A stretch of 64,000 nt of DNA from SIG480 sp045539475. GTDB lineage: Bacteria; Bacillota; Clostridia; Oscillospirales; JAAYXM01. How positions within the stretch are numbered: the stretch's first letter is position 1; each line of letters begins with the position of its first letter. This document shows, piece after piece, positions 10,641 through 17,249 of the stretch. The notes under the pieces are model-generated. The model was not told where the DNA came from. It saw nothing but the letters and a program-made list of their open reading frames with translations, and ran no database searches. The translations under genes were made by a program, and so were the position numbers. The stretch covers positions 1 through 64,000 of the forward strand of contig JAZQFJ010000027.1 in the NCBI GenBank assembly GCA_045539475.1. Reading direction: 5' to 3'.

Positions 10641-10687
10641 CTGCCTCCCCGCCCGGATTTTTTGCATAAAAATTCAGGAAGAGGCAG
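10641..10687 (-). promoter_or_regulatory. Long 5' leader hairpin of the Big_2 gene
   Basis: On the minus strand CTGCCTC at the outer end pairs with GAGGCAG, and an inner arm of T/A-rich sequence extends the stem. It lies about 35-80 nt upstream of the ATG at 10608, inside the predicted leader. It could stabilise the mRNA or control translation; function is inferred from position only. Confidence 0.4.
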
Positions 10688-10730
10688 ATGTTTTATTTCG
10701 TGGCACATATCGCCACACTTTTGTAATAAC

Positions 10731-10759
10731 ATTTTAACATTTCCGAGCGAAAAATCCAA
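10731..10759 (-). promoter_or_regulatory. Sigma-A promoter of the Big_2 gene
   Basis: Minus-strand -35 TTGGAT (10754-10759), 17-bp spacer, -10 TAAAAT (10731-10736). The -35 hexamer lies inside the repeated motif at 10754-10779, so a protein bound there would directly affect this promoter. Confidence 0.5.
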
Positions 10760-10779
10760 TGTAAAATATTGCATGTTTT
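10754..10779 (+). repeat. Candidate operator motif, copy A
   Basis: The motif reads ATCCAATGT then AAAATATTGCA then TGTTTT. It recurs at 11205-11231 with a one-base insertion and one substitution. Copy A covers the -35 box of the Big_2 gene; copy B lies 15 bp upstream of the -35 box of the araC gene at 11316. The neighbouring AraC protein is the obvious candidate ligand, but that is inference. Confidence 0.5.
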
Positions 10780-10783
10780 GGGC

Positions 10784-10812
10784 AAAACAAAAAGCCCGGC
10801 ATCAAACCGGAC
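10784..10812 (-). terminator. Possible intrinsic terminator, minus strand
   Basis: GTCCGG (10812-10807) pairs with CCGGGC (10799-10794) using one G-U pair, followed on the minus strand by TTTTTGTTTT. It would stop any read-through of toxin transcription before the Big_2 promoter. Confidence 0.4.
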
Positions 10813-10862
10813 GCTCTATAGCTACTGTTTTTTCTTACTTCACAACAACTTTCGTTTTTTGC

Positions 10863-10891
10863 TTGACAAACACAACGAAATATAGTACAAT
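10863..10891 (+). promoter_or_regulatory. Antitoxin RNA promoter
   Basis: -35 TTGACA (10863-10868), 17-bp spacer, -10 TACAAT (10886-10891). It is near consensus and faces the toxin gene. Transcription would start near 10898. Confidence 0.75.
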
Positions 10892-10897
10892 AAAAGC

Positions 10898-10988
10898 ACA
10901 AAGAGGCTACCGGCAGACGGTTCAGCCCTCAAATGTTAAGTTAAAAGATTAACCGCACGTTTGCAGACAGGGCGGTTAATCTCTTTTT
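10898..10988 (+). ncRNA. Putative type I antitoxin RNA
   Basis: A ~90-nt RNA is predicted from the strong promoter ending at 10891 to the bidirectional terminator ending in TCTTTTT (10982-10988). It has no ORF with a ribosome site. Its last ~45 nt are antisense to the end of the toxin ORF and its terminator, as in convergent TxpA/RatA and Fst-type pairs. Its 5' part shares blocks GGCTACC, GGTTCA and CCCTC with the toxin mRNA leader in the same sense. The RNA boundaries are inferred from promoter and terminator positions. Confidence 0.6.
10946..10982. terminator. Bidirectional terminator shared by toxin mRNA and antitoxin RNA
   Basis: AGATTAACCGC (10946-10956) pairs perfectly with GCGGTTAATCT (10972-10982), a stem of 11 bp. 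On the plus strand it is followed by CTTTTT, on the minus strand by TTTTAAC. The toxin stop codon lies in the stem. Confidence 0.75.
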
Positions 10989-11065
10989 ATGCTCATAATT
11001 ACAATCGTCACAATAGATGTAATTGCAATGGTATATTGTAATAAATCCTGCAACGTTATGTACAT
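10976..11065 (-). CDS. Holin-like type I toxin peptide (TxpA/Hol-Tox family)
   Basis: 29 codons, starting MYITLQDLLQYTIAI and ending IMSIKRD. It is a single hydrophobic segment with a charged C-terminus, matching the 'putative holin-like toxin' peptides of Bacillota type I toxin-antitoxin pairs (relatives of TxpA and Fst). The start at 11065 is favoured over an in-frame ATG at 11071 because GGAGGG abuts the latter but is spaced 6 nt from the former. It has its own consensus promoter and faces a convergent antisense RNA gene. Overproduced members of the family damage the membrane. It is too short for ordinary gene calling and would be missed by most annotation. No phage genes are nearby despite the 'holin' name. 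Confidence 0.8.
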   Translation of the reverse strand: MYITLQDLLQYTIAITSIVTIVIMSIKRD

Positions 11066-11147
11066 ACGCATCCCTCCATTCAGAGGGCGAGAATTGAACC
11101 GCCTACCGTAGTTGGTAGCCACTTTGTACTTGTTTCCAAGCACGTTC

Positions 11148-11176
11148 ATTGTAACACATCACTTCCCTCTTGTCAA
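11148..11176 (-). promoter_or_regulatory. Toxin gene promoter
   Basis: Minus-strand -35 TTGACA (11171-11176), 17-bp spacer, -10 TACAAT (11148-11153). It gives a leader of about 75 nt before the toxin ATG. The leader contains a CTACC/GGTAG hairpin at about 11100-11119. Confidence 0.75.
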
Positions 11177-11204
11177 TATAAGGCGCGTTTCTTACCGCCC
11201 CCTC

Positions 11205-11231
11205 ATCCAATGTTAAAATATTGCACGTTTT
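11205..11231 (+). repeat. Candidate operator motif, copy B
   Basis: Direct repeat of the motif at 10754-10779: ATCCAATGT then TAAAATATTGCA then CGTTTT. It stands upstream of the araC promoter, which would suit autoregulation. Confidence 0.5.
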
Positions 11232-11246
11232 TTTCGGGATTTGTGC

Positions 11247-11275
11247 TTGATAAGACACTCTTTTTATGATAAAAT
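11247..11275 (+). promoter_or_regulatory. Promoter of the AraC-family gene
   Basis: -35 TTGATA (11247-11252), 17-bp spacer, -10 TAAAAT (11270-11275), about 40 bp before the start codon. Confidence 0.6.
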
Positions 11276-11315
11276 AAAGTAAACTCGGTAAATTATCCGC
11301 AAGGAGGTGTCAGTT

Positions 11316-12344
11316 ATGTCAGAAAAAGTGATTATTCCCCGGCTTCATGCCGGAACTCAACCGGCGTTAAAGAGTACGGCATTTTCTCTTCGCATACAAC
11401 CATTTCAGGTTCGCGTTAATGAGCTTTCACGCATCGGCGAATCCCACTGGCATGACTACACCCAGCTGTGGTATACGGTTTCCGGCTCGTATGATCAGGT
11501 AATAAACGGTGAGCTGGTACATATGACCCCCGGCAGCCTTGCGCTGATTTTCCCGTTCACCACGCATTCCGTGGACACTTCGGCAACCACTCCCGCAAAT
11601 ATCCGCATTATATGCATTTCTATCTTTGAAGATCTTTTCAGCAAAAACATTATGCCCTTCCGCCCGCTTTCCTACGTAGCATCTGTTTTTGACAAGCTTA
11701 TCCTCTCGCCGCTTATCAATCTTTCCGGCAAGGCAAGAGAGCGCATGACAGAGCTTTTCGAAGACTGCTATGCAGAGTATGAGCGACATAATGATATGCA
11801 AGAGCGGAAAATATTCAACAATATTTCAAATATTTTTGAGCTTCTTGCAATCAACAGCAGCTCAAAAATATCCGATGCAAAGCTTTTGCGTGCCGTTGAT
11901 CAGTCTATCGTCATATCCGAGGCAGCCCGGTTTATCGGAGAAAATGCAAAAGAGGCCATCCCGCTTGATGAAATTGCAAAGCTTACCTTTATGTCCAAGC
12001 GCTCATTTAATGACAAGTTTAAAAGCTGCACAGGACAAACCTTTTATGATTTCTATATGCGTTCGCGAATGGTACACGTTATAAAGCTTCTCAGGTTTTC
12101 AAATAAATCTCTTTCCGAGATTGCGGACGAATGCGGCTTTTATGACAGCGTTCACTTAAGCCACACTATAAAAAATATGTATGGCTTGTCCCCCGCAGAG
12201 CTTCGTGAACAAATGCTTTTGCGAAGCCTGAACTACGGAGAGCTGCTTCACGCAAAGCGTATGGAACGTATAGCGTGGATGAATATAAGCGATGAAAAGA
12301 TCGACCTTTTCTATCGCGGTTCAATAGGCGAAAAGGTATTCTAA
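11316..12344 (+). CDS. AraC-family transcriptional regulator
   Basis: 342 residues from ATG 11316, spaced 8 nt from AAGGAGG; a GTG at 11307 overlaps the ribosome site and is rejected. The N-terminal half holds a cupin-like ligand domain (SHWHDYTQLWYTVSG, then a TPGSLALIFP turn). The C-terminal ~100 residues hold the double helix-turn-helix typical of AraC/XylS proteins (DEIAKLTFMSKRSFNDKFK and SLSEIADECGFYDSVHLSH, then the GLSPAELRE end). Such proteins usually activate sugar genes on binding a sugar. It is divergent from the Big_2/lyase genes and upstream of the isomerase-like gene, so it probably controls this locus. The repeated motif at 10754 and 11205 is its best candidate site. Confidence 0.85.
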   Translation: MSEKVIIPRLHAGTQPALKSTAFSLRIQPFQVRVNELSRIGESHWHDYTQLWYTVSGSYDQVINGELVHMTPGSLALIFPFTTHSVDTSATTPANIRIICISIFEDLFSKNIMPFRPLSYVASVFDKLILSPLINLSGKARERMTELFEDCYAEYERHNDMQERKIFNNISNIFELLAINSSSKISDAKLLRAVDQSIVISEAARFIGENAKEAIPLDEIAKLTFMSKRSFNDKFKSCTGQTFYDFYMRSRMVHVIKLLRFSNKSLSEIADECGFYDSVHLSHTIKNMYGLSPAELREQMLLRSLNYGELLHAKRMERIAWMNISDEKIDLFYRGSIGEKVF

Positions 12345-12367
12345 AACGCAGATTTCGATATGACGCT

Positions 12368-12425
12368 AAAATCCCTCCACCGCCATTCGGCGGTCCCCCT
12401 CCCTTTAGGCAAGGGAGGCTTTTTC
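12368..12425 (+). repeat. Dispersed hairpin repeat, copy 2, acting as terminator
   Basis: AAATCCCTCCACCGCC leads into hairpin ACCGCC/GGCGGT (12379-12394). A second hairpin CCTCCCTT/AAGGGAGG (12398-12418) followed by CTTTTT comes next. It matches the element at 7449-7499 on the other strand. The second hairpin is a good intrinsic terminator for the araC gene ending at 12344. Confidence 0.7.
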
Positions 12426-12439
12426 TGCGTTTTTTTACA

Positions 12440-12468
12440 TTGCAATCCTGATGTAGATATGTTAAAAT
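12440..12468 (+). promoter_or_regulatory. Promoter of the isomerase-like gene
   Basis: -35 TTGCAA (12440-12445), 17-bp spacer, -10 TAAAAT (12463-12468). The minus strand across the -35 reads GCAATGTAAAA, partly like the motif at 10754 and 11205. Confidence 0.5.
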
Positions 12469-12498
12469 ACCTCCGTATAATTTTCGGAGGTGTTTTTT

Positions 12499-13308
12499 AT
12501 GCGAAAAATTGGTATAAGATATTACGATACAGATCTGACTGAAAAGAGCTTTCGTGAAATGCGTGAGGGTGGTATGACTGCCGTTGAGCTGTGCCTTGTT
12601 AAAGAGCCGGACAACCTTGATTTTAAAAAGGTACGCACGCTTGCAGATACATACGGAATTGATATCTGGACAGCTCATCTTCCGTTCCAGCGAGAGTGGA
12701 GCGTGGTTCAGCAAACTAAGGAAGACCGCGACTGGGCGTTTGATTTCCAATGCAAAATGATTGAGCGCGCAACGGATATCGGCTGCACGCGTTTCGTCTC
12801 TCACCCAAGCTCTATTATCCGTGAAGAGTGGGATCGCGAAGAGTGCCTTGAGCAAACGAAGGATGCGCATTTCCATCTTGCAGAGTTTGCCGCCGCGCGC
12901 GGTGCGGAAATCGCAGTTGAAAATATGGTTCCAATCTGTCTTGGCAGAACAGCGGACGAGCTTTTGGATATAGTAAACGTAAACCCCAAGCTTCGCGTTT
13001 GCTTTGATACAAACCACTTACTTCTTGACACTCACGATGAATTTATTGACAAAATACGCGACAAACTAATAACAGTTCACATAAACGACTATGACTTTGA
13101 AGACGAAAAGCACTGGCTTGCAGGCGAGGGCAAGATCGACTGGGTTGCACTTTATAAAAAGTTTTGCGAAGTCGGCTATGAAGGTGCATGGATATACGAG
13201 CTTTCTCCCGGATCGATGAAGGATTTCCGAAGCCGCCCGCTCACCGTCCGTGATTTTTACAACAACGCTATGGAAATATTCTCCGGAAAGCAACCGTCAA
13301 TAGTATAA
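12499..13308 (+). CDS. Sugar phosphate isomerase/epimerase-like TIM-barrel protein
   Basis: 269 residues from ATG 12499, spaced 8 nt from CGGAGG; an upstream GTG at 12490 overlaps that site. The fold is the AP-endonuclease-2/xylose-isomerase-like TIM barrel. Probable metal-binding residues lie in VENM (about 141), CFDTNHLL (about 169), TVHINDYD (about 192) and WIYELSPG (about 230). Family members interconvert keto/aldo sugars or epimerise C2/C3, but substrate cannot be read from sequence. It has no signal peptide, so it acts in the cytoplasm. Placed between araC and the solute-binding protein, it probably processes an imported monosaccharide. Confidence 0.75.
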   Translation: MRKIGIRYYDTDLTEKSFREMREGGMTAVELCLVKEPDNLDFKKVRTLADTYGIDIWTAHLPFQREWSVVQQTKEDRDWAFDFQCKMIERATDIGCTRFVSHPSSIIREEWDREECLEQTKDAHFHLAEFAAARGAEIAVENMVPICLGRTADELLDIVNVNPKLRVCFDTNHLLLDTHDEFIDKIRDKLITVHINDYDFEDEKHWLAGEGKIDWVALYKKFCEVGYEGAWIYELSPGSMKDFRSRPLTVRDFYNNAMEIFSGKQPSIV

Positions 13309-13322
13309 ACCAAATGATTAAA

Positions 13323-13350
13323 ACCGGCACTGCAAAAATGCAGTGCCGGT
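13323..13350. terminator. Bidirectional terminator
   Basis: ACCGGCACTGCA (13323-13334) pairs with TGCAGTGCCGGT (13339-13350) around AAAA, a perfect 12-bp stem. T-rich sequence follows on both strands. It separates the convergent isomerase-like and solute-binding protein genes. Confidence 0.8.
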
Positions 13351-13370
13351 CATGTTTTATACCGATATTC

Positions 13371-14933
13371 TTATTTGTAGTTCTGGTATGCGTTGTCGTA
13401 GATTGCAAGAATCTCGTCAATCGGCTGAGTTGCAAGCTCTTCCTGGAACTTATCCCACTCGGTAAGCGGGCGCTGACCGATGATGAACTTTGTGAGGTTC
13501 TCCTGTACCATCGTGGTAACAGAGGTATTGAGGTCGGAAAGCTGCTGTTTCTCTGCAGCTGAAAGCTCCATATAGCTTGTCGGGTCAAGCTCCGGATAAG
13601 TGTGCTCAAGCAAGAAGTCTGTTGTAGCTGCCTGCTCCTCGGAGATTGAAGCATCGATGGATTCCGGATCTACACGGAGATATGTTCCGATTGTCTGGAA
13701 GCCATAAAGAAGCTTTGCATTGTCGCCCTCATTCGGGAGAATGTACTGCTTCTTGCCGTCGACGACCTCATATGTCTCGCCTTCCTTACCCCAGCTTATG
13801 ATATCACTGCCTTCGTCGGAGTAGAACCAGTTTACATATCGCATTGCATTTACGATTGAGCCTTCGTCGCCGGTGTTCGGTACTCCAAAGCCCATCGGGT
13901 CATTGTTGTACTTATTAACCATATTGACGCCGATGCCGTTTGTGGACTTCGGCGGCACCATTGCAGCGATTGTGTATTCCGGATTATTTGTACGCGCGAG
14001 GTTGTTGAAGAAGTCGATACGTGTCTGATACTCCGGCATAATGAAGCCGCGGTCGGTAGTTATAAGCTCCTGCCATGATGAAGCGTTGATAGTGATGAAA
14101 TCTGCCGGGATGAGCTTCTCATTTACCATCTTATTAAGGAAGGTTACGATTTCAAGCATAATCTCGCTCTCGGTAACACCGTAGCACCATTTTTCGTTTT
14201 CGAAATCATAGTATGCACCGGTGTGGAAGTTCGGCTTAAAGGATGAACCCATGACATTGATGTTGTTGAGACCAGATCTCATGCAGAACGGGAAGGACTC
14301 CGGATAGAGCTCTTTAAGCTTTTTTGAAACGGTGTAAAGCTCGTCCATTGTCTCGGGAGTCTTAAGGCCGTGCTTGTCAAAGATATCCTTACGGTAGAGC
14401 CAGCCGCGGAGGTTTGTTGCGCGCTCCATACCGTAGATGGGAGCAAAGTAAACCTTGCCGTCGGCAGCACGGCGGGTGTCGCGCATCCACTGCTCATCCT
14501 CCGGAAGAGAATCCCAGAACTTGTTGTAGTCCGGAAGGAATTCTTCGTAATCATCAAGCGGAAGGAATGCGCCCTGCTCACAGTAGTCTGCATACGTTCC
14601 GGGCTTGCCCTGGAAGCCGAATACGTCCGGGAGATTATCCGGAGCTGCCATTACAAGAGAGAACTTTGTTCCGAAGTCTGACGACGGAACAGCGTTTACG
14701 TTGATCGTACCGCCGATTGCCTCTTCGATGTAGTCCCATACCTTCCAGTTTTCGTCATACGGCCAGGAAGCATGGCTTGCGATGGTGACGTCAAGAACTG
14801 CGTCATCCGGGATTTGTTTACCCTCGGGGATGTCATACGAGACTTCGCTGCTGACACCGCCGTTTCCGCCGCCGCATGCGCAGAGAGCGAAAACCATCAC
14901 AAGTGCGAGGATAAGTGCTGTGATTTTTTTCAT
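13371..14933 (-). CDS. Extracellular solute-binding lipoprotein (ABC sugar transporter, LplA-like)
   Basis: 520 residues, start ATG 14933 after CAAGGAGGAAA. A lipoprotein signal with lipobox LCAC|GGG (cysteine near 19) is followed by a family 1 solute-binding fold of the long (about 500-residue) type paired with LplB/YtcP-like permeases in Bacillota. Motifs such as GFQGKPG, WLYRKDIFDKHGL and MRYVNWFYSDEG are typical. It is strikingly similar over its whole length to the protein at 38796-40355. It should hold an oligosaccharide at the outer membrane face of the cell, yet no permease or ATPase gene is beside it. It has its own strong promoter and a terminator at each end of the unit, so it is monocistronic. 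Confidence 0.85.
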   Translation of the reverse strand: MKKITALILALVMVFALCACGGGNGGVSSEVSYDIPEGKQIPDDAVLDVTIASHASWPYDENWKVWDYIEEAIGGTINVNAVPSSDFGTKFSLVMAAPDNLPDVFGFQGKPGTYADYCEQGAFLPLDDYEEFLPDYNKFWDSLPEDEQWMRDTRRAADGKVYFAPIYGMERATNLRGWLYRKDIFDKHGLKTPETMDELYTVSKKLKELYPESFPFCMRSGLNNINVMGSSFKPNFHTGAYYDFENEKWCYGVTESEIMLEIVTFLNKMVNEKLIPADFITINASSWQELITTDRGFIMPEYQTRIDFFNNLARTNNPEYTIAAMVPPKSTNGIGVNMVNKYNNDPMGFGVPNTGDEGSIVNAMRYVNWFYSDEGSDIISWGKEGETYEVVDGKKQYILPNEGDNAKLLYGFQTIGTYLRVDPESIDASISEEQAATTDFLLEHTYPELDPTSYMELSAAEKQQLSDLNTSVTTMVQENLTKFIIGQRPLTEWDKFQEELATQPIDEILAIYDNAYQNYK

Positions 14934-14954
14934 GTGTGTTTCCTCCTTGTTTTT

Positions 14955-14968
14955 CGCGGTTTACCGCG
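14955..14968 (-). promoter_or_regulatory. Leader hairpin before the ribosome site
   Basis: CGCGGT and ACCGCG are separated by two bases and flanked by A-runs, about 8 nt upstream of AAGGAGG. It may protect the 5' end of an abundant mRNA. Confidence 0.4.
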
Positions 14969-14984
14969 TTTTTTAACATATATA

Positions 14985-15013
14985 ATTATACCCGACAGAC
15001 AAAGAAATGTCAA
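14985..15013 (-). promoter_or_regulatory. Promoter of the solute-binding protein gene
   Basis: Minus-strand -35 TTGACA (15008-15013), 17-bp spacer, -10 TATAAT (14985-14990): full consensus. Confidence 0.8.
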
Positions 15014-15086
15014 CGAAAATATGAAAATTCTGTAATATAATTTCAATATTACGACATTTTTGAAAGCACCTTATTTTGTTATTTAG

Positions 15087-15115
15087 TTGCCAAATTTATC
15101 AAAATATGCTAAAAT
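15087..15115 (+). promoter_or_regulatory. Promoter of ylmH
   Basis: -35 TTGCCA (15087-15092), 17-bp spacer, -10 TAAAAT (15110-15115). Confidence 0.6.
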
Positions 15116-15151
15116 AGGAACACAAATATCTTACGGGAGTTTTAATTATCC

Positions 15152-15904
15152 ATGGAACAGGAATTACAAAAAAGACTATGCGATTTAGCAGATAATACAG
15201 CCCGGACAAACCGACAAAGCTCCACCGCATTCCTCACTCCGGCAGAAAGCGCCGAAGCGATGAAATTCTGCCGCACCCGCCACGATGTAGCTTATCTTTT
15301 TTCAGGTGGCTTTGACGGCGCGGAAAGAATGCGGCTGTTCTTTCTGCCCGACTATATCTCCGCAGAGGATTTTCCACTTTGTGAAAACATAACGGCAATT
15401 CACGCAAAATGTCCGTTCGGAAACCCGTCACACCGTGACTGGCTCGGCTCGCTTATGGGGCTTGGCATCAAGCGCGAGACCGTCGGAGATATCTTATCGC
15501 TCGGTGACGAAGGATATATCCTCTGTACGCCGCAGGTCGCCGGTTTTATATGCGACAATCTTACAAAAATCGGCAGATTCGGCGTAAAATGTCAAACAGT
15601 CCCGCTCTCCGACATCCGCGTTCCCGAGCCGGTCTTTGATGTTGTTTCGGGAACGGTGGCATCGCTTCGCGCCGATACCGTTCTTTCTCTTGCATTCGGA
15701 ATATCCCGAACAAAGGCAGCAGAGCTTATCCGTGACGGAAAATTTTCACTTGACCACATCGAAGAGACAAGCCCCTCCTGCGAAATATGCGAGGGCGCAC
15801 TGCTCTCCCTTCGCGGATACGGCAGAGCACGGCTTGCCGGTATCGGCGGCATGAGCAAAAAAGGGCGTCAATTTATTGAAATACACGTGTTTTCTTCAAA
15901 ATAA
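15152..15904 (+). CDS. ylmH: S4-domain RNA-binding protein, YlmH family
   Basis: 250 residues. The N-terminal part matches the YlmH fold (FLTPAESAEAMKFC, then SGGFDGAERMRLFFLPDY), with the conserved MGLGIKRETVGDIL stretch near 105. The S4 RNA-binding domain occupies about 180-245 (LSLAFGISRTKAAELIRDGK, then GRARLAGIGGMSKKGRQFI). YlmH proteins bind ribosomal complexes and take part in ribosome rescue or quality control. In many Bacillota the gene sits with division genes ylmD-ylmG and divIVA; here it stands alone under its own promoter. The ribosome site GGGAG is 13 nt from the ATG, which is rather far. The stop codon lies in the stem of the terminator shared with the convergent MFS gene. Confidence 0.85.
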   Translation: MEQELQKRLCDLADNTARTNRQSSTAFLTPAESAEAMKFCRTRHDVAYLFSGGFDGAERMRLFFLPDYISAEDFPLCENITAIHAKCPFGNPSHRDWLGSLMGLGIKRETVGDILSLGDEGYILCTPQVAGFICDNLTKIGRFGVKCQTVPLSDIRVPEPVFDVVSGTVASLRADTVLSLAFGISRTKAAELIRDGKFSLDHIEETSPSCEICEGALLSLRGYGRARLAGIGGMSKKGRQFIEIHVFSSK

Positions 15905-15939
15905 AGGAATCCTTCCCTTTACCGGGAAGGATTCCTTTA
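15902..15939. terminator. Bidirectional terminator containing both stop codons
   Basis: TAAAGGAATCCTTCCC pairs with GGGAAGGATTCCTTTA around a short loop. The TAA of ylmH and that of the convergent MFS gene form the ends of the stem. Confidence 0.8.
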
Positions 15940-17151
15940 TTTTGTGACAGTTACTTTTGTTTTAATCGTTGCGGCGTAAGCGCTGTTGCAGAGACCGAGG
16001 AATGCGGAGATTATGAAGAGAAGCTCTATACCAAGCGTCTGCCATATCCACCCGCCGAAAAGCGCGATGAAGATAGTTATAACGTGGTTTATCGAAACGC
16101 CGGTTGATATGGTCGCTTTAACTTCCTCCTCATTATCGGACAAGTCTCTGACATAAACATTCGACGCCATTGACGCAAGCGAAATTATTGCATCAAGCAC
16201 GTAATTTATACAGCATATTATAAATGCAATATTTGTCGGGAAAATTCTGTGCGCAAAGCCATAGAAGAAGCACACTGCCACGAGAATGAGCGTATCCGCA
16301 ACCATAACTGCCTTATATCCGATTCTGTCAATAATACGCCCGACAACCGGAGATGCGAAAAAGCACGCAATTGCCGAGACAGCGAAGAGAAGGCTTATCG
16401 TTGCGGCATTTGCACCGTAGTGAAGAATAAGCACATACGGTCCGAAGGTAAGGAAAACCTGCTTGCGGGCACCGTAAAACATTTCGAGCATATAGTATTT
16501 GGTATACTTTTTATGGAAGTAAAAGCGGCGCTTGTTTTTATCGGTTTCGCTTTTTCCGAAAATGCGGAATGAAAACGCAACGCCCACCGCCGCAAGAACA
16601 GCCGCCACCCAGAAAAACGCCGTATACGCTCCCCTGCCCGAAAAAGCGAGAAATGCAGGGATTATCACGAGATACCCGAAAAGCGTTCCTATCTGGTTCA
16701 CCGAGGTCTGCGCACCCAGTGCCGCGCCACCGCACCCCGGTGCGGCGTATTTGAGCGAAAGTGTGCTTTTCATTCCTATCTGCATATGCTCACCGACAGA
16801 ATATATGCATATGGCAAGAATTGCAAGAACCTTAGTCGGCGGAAGAATTGCATGCATCGCCATTCCTCCGAGCATAATCACAGCGCCCGCCTTATAAATC
16901 GTTTCCGCAGACAGCATATAAAACGCCGCAAGGATGAATATAAGAAGAATTCCGGGAAGCTCTCGGAAAAACTCGGTTACACCTCTGTCCATCTCTCCCA
17001 TTTTGACAATTTCAGCAAGGAAATTATCAAGCATTCCCTTATACAGACCGTAAGATATACCCGTAATAAGAACGGACAGCAAAAACATCCGGAACGGAGT
17101 GTTCTCTGCAAAGACTCCCTTTATTTTCAGAACTGACAGCTTGTTTTTCAT
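15937..17151 (-). CDS. MFS transporter
   Basis: 404 residues with about 12 hydrophobic segments spread over the full length, the usual size of major facilitator permeases. The N-terminal part (SVLITGISYGLYKGMLDNFL) and the basic loop near 205 (KSETDKNKRRFYFHKKYTK) between two six-helix halves fit the fold. GRIIDRIGYKA near 270 is the repeated loop signature of the C-terminal half. Substrate cannot be told. It is monocistronic, with a promoter lying inside an inverted repeat (17194-17235), so it may be controlled by a repressor. It is an inner-membrane exporter or importer and is not clearly tied to either sugar locus. Confidence 0.8.
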   Translation of the reverse strand: MKNKLSVLKIKGVFAENTPFRMFLLSVLITGISYGLYKGMLDNFLAEIVKMGEMDRGVTEFFRELPGILLIFILAAFYMLSAETIYKAGAVIMLGGMAMHAILPPTKVLAILAICIYSVGEHMQIGMKSTLSLKYAAPGCGGAALGAQTSVNQIGTLFGYLVIIPAFLAFSGRGAYTAFFWVAAVLAAVGVAFSFRIFGKSETDKNKRRFYFHKKYTKYYMLEMFYGARKQVFLTFGPYVLILHYGANAATISLLFAVSAIACFFASPVVGRIIDRIGYKAVMVADTLILVAVCFFYGFAHRIFPTNIAFIICCINYVLDAIISLASMASNVYVRDLSDNEEEVKATISTGVSINHVITIFIALFGGWIWQTLGIELLFIISAFLGLCNSAYAATIKTKVTVTK

Positions 17152-17186
17152 AACTTTACCTCATAACTTTGTCTTTTTCGGATAAT

Positions 17187-17215
17187 ATAATAGCACAAAA
17201 GCTTACACATTTCAA
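17187..17215 (-). promoter_or_regulatory. Promoter of the MFS gene
   Basis: Minus-strand -35 TTGAAA (17210-17215), 17-bp spacer, -10 TATTAT (17187-17192). One arm of the inverted repeat fills the spacer. Confidence 0.6.
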
Positions 17216-17235
17216 CATATGCGTAAGCTTTTGTG
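17194..17235. repeat. Inverted repeat: operator of the MFS gene and/or terminator of the aminotransferase gene
   Basis: CACAAAAGCTTACACAT (17194-17210) and ATGCGTAAGCTTTTGTG (17219-17235) are inverted copies with one mismatch. It starts 15 bp after the stop of the gene at 17250 but lacks a U tract in that direction. It overlaps the MFS promoter, favouring an operator role or a dual role. Confidence 0.55.
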
Positions 17236-17249
17236 TTAACTTTTTTCTT

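Noticed and set aside
10976..11065. Phage holin
   Set aside because: Family members are called holin-like, but this one is 29 residues, has an antisense RNA partner and no phage genes nearby.
11084..11125. tRNA-like end with a GAATTGAACCGCC stretch
   Set aside because: It resembles a tRNA T-arm written backwards, but no acceptor stem or anticodon arm can be built. It is the leader of the toxin mRNA.
12166..13017. 283-codon minus-strand ORF
   Set aside because: It is antisense to the araC end and the isomerase-like gene, has no ribosome site, and includes the translated hairpin repeat (KGGGPPNGGGG), a known source of false proteins.
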